Shown: piece by piece, positions 63,637-64,000 of the stretch | Layout of the letters: each line of letters begins with the position of its first letter | How positions within the stretch are numbered: position 1 is the first letter of the stretch | From: Bacillota bacterium | GTDB taxonomy: Bacteria; Bacillota; UBA4882; UBA8346 | Assembly: GCA_023436305.1 (NCBI GenBank) | Contig: JAEZJQ010000126.1 | Coordinates: 62,001-126,000, forward strand | DNA length: 64,000 nt | Direction of reading: 5' to 3' | Position numbers and translations under genes: made by a program | The notes under the pieces: generated by a model | What the model was told of the DNA's origin: nothing | The model's database searches: none | Seen by the model: the letters and a program-made list of their open reading frames with translations, nothing else

Positions 63637-64000
63637 AACGTTCTTCGGAGAAAGTAATCCGTAAATTTTTTTTCTGTTTTTTTCGAACAATAACGGTGTT
63701 CACCGTATCTCCGGCTTTGAAAGCCCGTTTTATTTGGTTGACCTCTTGCATGGTCTCTACCTTTTTACCCGCCAGACTGATCATAATGTCCTTTTTGCGA
63801 ATACCGGCTTTGGCGGCGCCGCTGCCCGGTGAAACCGAGACAATATAGATGCCGACTGGAAAGTGATAATATCGGGCCATTGCTTCGGTAATTTCCTGGC
63901 CGCTGATCCCGATTAACGGCCTGCCTTTTACATAACCATACTTAATTAATTGGCTGACAATCGGTTTGGCATCATTCACCGGGATGGCGAAACCCAACCC
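63635..64000 (-). CDS. HtrA/DegP-like serine protease, C-terminal PDZ part
   Basis: The gene runs off the right edge; about 121 residues are visible. GLGFAIPV is the end of the trypsin-like domain of HtrA proteins; then comes one PDZ domain (LIGISGQEITEAMARYYHF, VSPGSGAAKAGIRKKDIMISL, DTVNTVIVRK). The catalytic His, Asp and Ser lie outside the window. Usual role: quality control of proteins outside the cytoplasm. Confidence 0.88.
   Translation of the reverse strand, partial: GLGFAIPVNDAKPIVSQLIKYGYVKGRPLIGISGQEITEAMARYYHFPVGIYIVSVSPGSGAAKAGIRKKDIMISLAGKKVETMQEVNQIKRAFKAGDTVNTVIVRKKQKKNLRITFSEER

Overview
The window looks like chromosomal DNA of a low-to-mid GC anaerobic member of the Bacillota. 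I infer this from strong AGGAGG-type ribosome binding sites, many TTG/GTG starts, a BadF-type acyl-CoA dehydratase activase cluster, a non-cellulosomal GH9 cellulase and dense intrinsic terminators. No rRNA, tRNA or CRISPR array was seen, so the genus cannot be fixed.

Layout. 1-3.3 kb: the 3' part of a Ca2+-type P-ATPase, an iron-sulfur membrane protein with a clear promoter and a palindromic operator, and a small membrane protein. 3.5-14.5 kb: a + strand catabolic block with a FadR-type GntR regulator, a complete branched-chain-amino-acid-type ABC importer (permeases, binding protein, two ATPases), a Tm-1/UPF0261 protein and a PEP-hydrolase-like TIM barrel (the two halves of plant Tm-1), then an LctP-type permease and a LarA-type nickel racemase. 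14.6-16.7 kb: a NhaD-like antiporter operon on the - strand behind a leader RNA that resembles a riboswitch with a terminator.

16.8-29.8 kb is accessory and decaying DNA: a 5'-truncated LppY/LpqO gene fused to an aldo/keto reductase remnant, a set of 22-nt degenerate repeats, a divergent XRE/ImmA pair facing an 840-residue CHAT protease, a broken integrase copy, a frameshifted gene, a secreted protein ending in seven propeller-like repeats, an MFS gene, a full-length integrase with a changed catalytic histidine, a SprT-like fragment and an HxlR gene carrying one nonsense codon. The XRE/ImmA/CHAT unit is the best candidate for an undescribed system.

29.9-40.7 kb: a DUF362 ferredoxin-like protein, a CadC/CadA-type metal efflux pair, a Mef-like MFS pump with an ABC-F protein preceded by an attenuator-like leader of overlapping tiny ORFs, a polysaccharide deacetylase and release factor 3. 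40.7-50.9 kb: a nine-gene - strand sugar or sugar-acid operon (YhfZ-like regulator, RbsABC-type importer with two different permeases, FGGY kinase, FAD oxidoreductase, phosphotriesterase-family hydrolase, KDPG-type aldolase). 51-55 kb: rhodanese, a membrane protein and the GH9-CBM3 cellulase.

55.3-59.9 kb: a four-gene cassette (TetR regulator and three 2-hydroxyacyl-CoA dehydratase/activase-like genes) lying between two inverted copies of a 117-bp element. 60-64 kb: an internally duplicated AdoMet decarboxylase homologue, a methyltransferase, an SDR and a small unknown protein. The methyltransferase and SDR transcription units share a 38-bp promoter sequence. The window ends in an HtrA-like protease cut by the edge.
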